Below are positions 4,327 to 5,094 of a DNA stretch of 5,094 nucleotides, one piece after another. Location: assembly GCA_005878515.1 (NCBI GenBank), contig VBLZ01000095.1, positions 1 through 5,094 on the forward strand, in the 5' to 3' direction. The notes under the pieces were generated by a model. The model worked only from the letters and a program-made list of their open reading frames with translations, had not been told where the DNA came from and did no database searches. The stretch comes from Methanobacteriota archaeon (lineage in GTDB: Archaea; Thermoplasmatota; Thermoplasmata; RBG-16-68-12). Numbering within the stretch: position 1 is the stretch's first letter; each line of letters starts with the position of its first letter. Both the position numbers and the translations under genes were made by a program.

Positions 4327-5094
4327 CAGGAACCGACGAGCTTCTCCGTGTCAATCTGCGCCCGTTGCAGGCGACCGGAGTAGTCGACGTACACGGTCTT
4401 CCAGTACGTGAACTCCTCCAGGGCCGTCGTTCCCGCTTCCCGCGTGTCCGTCGGCCCGGTCTCCTTCGTCCCCCCGAATGGCAGTTGGACCTCCGCGCCG
4501 ATCGTCGGCGCGTTCACGTACGTAATCCCCGCTTCGAGTTCTTGCATTGCCCGGAACGCCCACCGGAGGTCGTTCGTGTAGATCGAGGAACTGAGTCCGT
4601 ACTTGACGGAGTTCGCGATTGCAACCGCGTCCTCGTAGTCCTTTGCCTTGAGGACGCTCAACACCGGCCCGAAGATTTCCTCGAGAGCCAGGCGCTTCTT
4701 TCGGTCCACCGCGAAGACCGTCGGGGAGATGAAGAACCCGCGGTCGTACGAACCCCCGGTCAGCTTCTTCCCGCCCGTGAGGAGCTTGTCGCCCTCCTTC
4801 TTGCCGATGTCGATGTACTCCAAGACCTTCTTCTGTTGGTCTGCCGACGCCACGGGGCCCATGTCCGTCTTCTCGTCGATCGGGTTGCCGACCCGGAGCT
4901 TCTCGGCCCGCTCGACGAGTTCGTCGATCACGTCGTCGTAGATTTTCTGGTGGACAATCAAACGCGACGCCGCGGTGCACCGTTGCCCGGCCGTCCCGAA
5001 CGCGCCGAACATGACGCCGTCCATCAGGAGCTCGAGGTTCGCGTCGTCCATCGCGATGATCGGGTTCTTGCCGCCGAGCTCGAGTCCGACCTTG
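4326..5094 (-). CDS. NAD(P)-dependent aldehyde dehydrogenase, C-terminal half (5' end outside the window)
   Basis: An ALDH-superfamily enzyme oxidises an aldehyde to the acid with NAD(P)+. The visible 255 residues start inside the glutamate signature LELGGKNP (Glu5 of the fragment). The catalytic cysteine follows in FGTAGQRCTAASR (Cys39). Further on are the family EEIFGPV motif with the cofactor-contacting Glu (Glu139), YGLSSSIYT, NAPTIGAEVQLPFGG and the closing segment EFTYWKTVYVDYSGRLQRAQ. All catalytic elements in this half are intact, and the full protein should be about 500 residues. The frame stays open past the internal Met at 5051 to the right edge. The NAPTIGAE-xLPFGG and REAGTTALEEFT words recall the ALDH7-like or uncharacterised aldehyde dehydrogenases of archaea and anaerobes rather than glyceraldehyde-type ALDHs, but the substrate is not determined. 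It converges with the GNAT gene, so it belongs to a separate transcription unit. Confidence 0.95.
   Translation of the reverse strand, partial: KVGLELGGKNPIIAMDDANLELLMDGVMFGAFGTAGQRCTAASRLIVHQKIYDDVIDELVERAEKLRVGNPIDEKTDMGPVASADQQKKVLEYIDIGKKEGDKLLTGGKKLTGGSYDRGFFISPTVFAVDRKKRLALEEIFGPVLSVLKAKDYEDAVAIANSVKYGLSSSIYTNDLRWAFRAMQELEAGITYVNAPTIGAEVQLPFGGTKETGPTDTREAGTTALEEFTYWKTVYVDYSGRLQRAQIDTEKLVGS

Noticed and set aside
4351..4980. Second minus-strand open frame of 209 codons within the aldehyde dehydrogenase gene
   Set aside because: It is a shifted frame of the aldehyde dehydrogenase, Arg/Gly-rich and without domain features.

Overview
The window is chromosomal DNA from an archaeon with a GC-rich genome. 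The clearest lineage marker is a complete transcription factor B gene (archaeal TFIIB homologue) on the minus strand, with archaeal TATA-like boxes just upstream of it. GC-rich coding sequence together with TFB, a class II fumarase and small DUF3052, ABM and GNAT genes would fit an uncultured Thermoplasmatota-type euryarchaeon. That placement is an inference; only 'archaeon' is well supported.

Layout from left to right. Positions 1-116 (minus) hold the first 38 codons of a gene that runs off the left edge. It has a good ribosome binding site and lies 47 nt downstream of TFB on the same strand. TFB occupies 164-1150 (minus). A gene-free stretch of about 330 nt follows (1157-1486). It starts with an AT-rich dyad that presents a TATA box to each strand and continues as GC-rich sequence with many short inverted repeats. 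Next comes a plus-strand run of four close genes: class II fumarase (1487-2905), a DUF3052 protein (2917-3327), an antibiotic-biosynthesis-monooxygenase-type (ABM) protein with a TTG start (3401-3799), and a GNAT N-acetyltransferase (3803-4267). The gaps are 11, 73 and 3 nt, which looks like one operon. After 58 nt the minus-strand aldehyde dehydrogenase gene ends convergently (4326-5094); its 5' half lies beyond the right edge.

Fumarase hydrates fumarate to malate in the TCA cycle and the aldehyde dehydrogenase oxidises an unknown aldehyde with NAD(P)+, so part of the window is central metabolism. The three small downstream genes have no assigned substrates, and their link to fumarase is positional only. 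TFB and the fumarase operon diverge from the shared AT-rich region, which could in principle couple their initiation.

I saw no mobile element, CRISPR array, tRNA or rRNA, and no clear new multi-gene system. The most notable items are the back-to-back TATA dyad, the inverted-repeat-rich untranslated stretch before fumarase, and a Shine-Dalgarno-led four-codon mini-ORF whose stop overlaps an alternative GNAT start codon.
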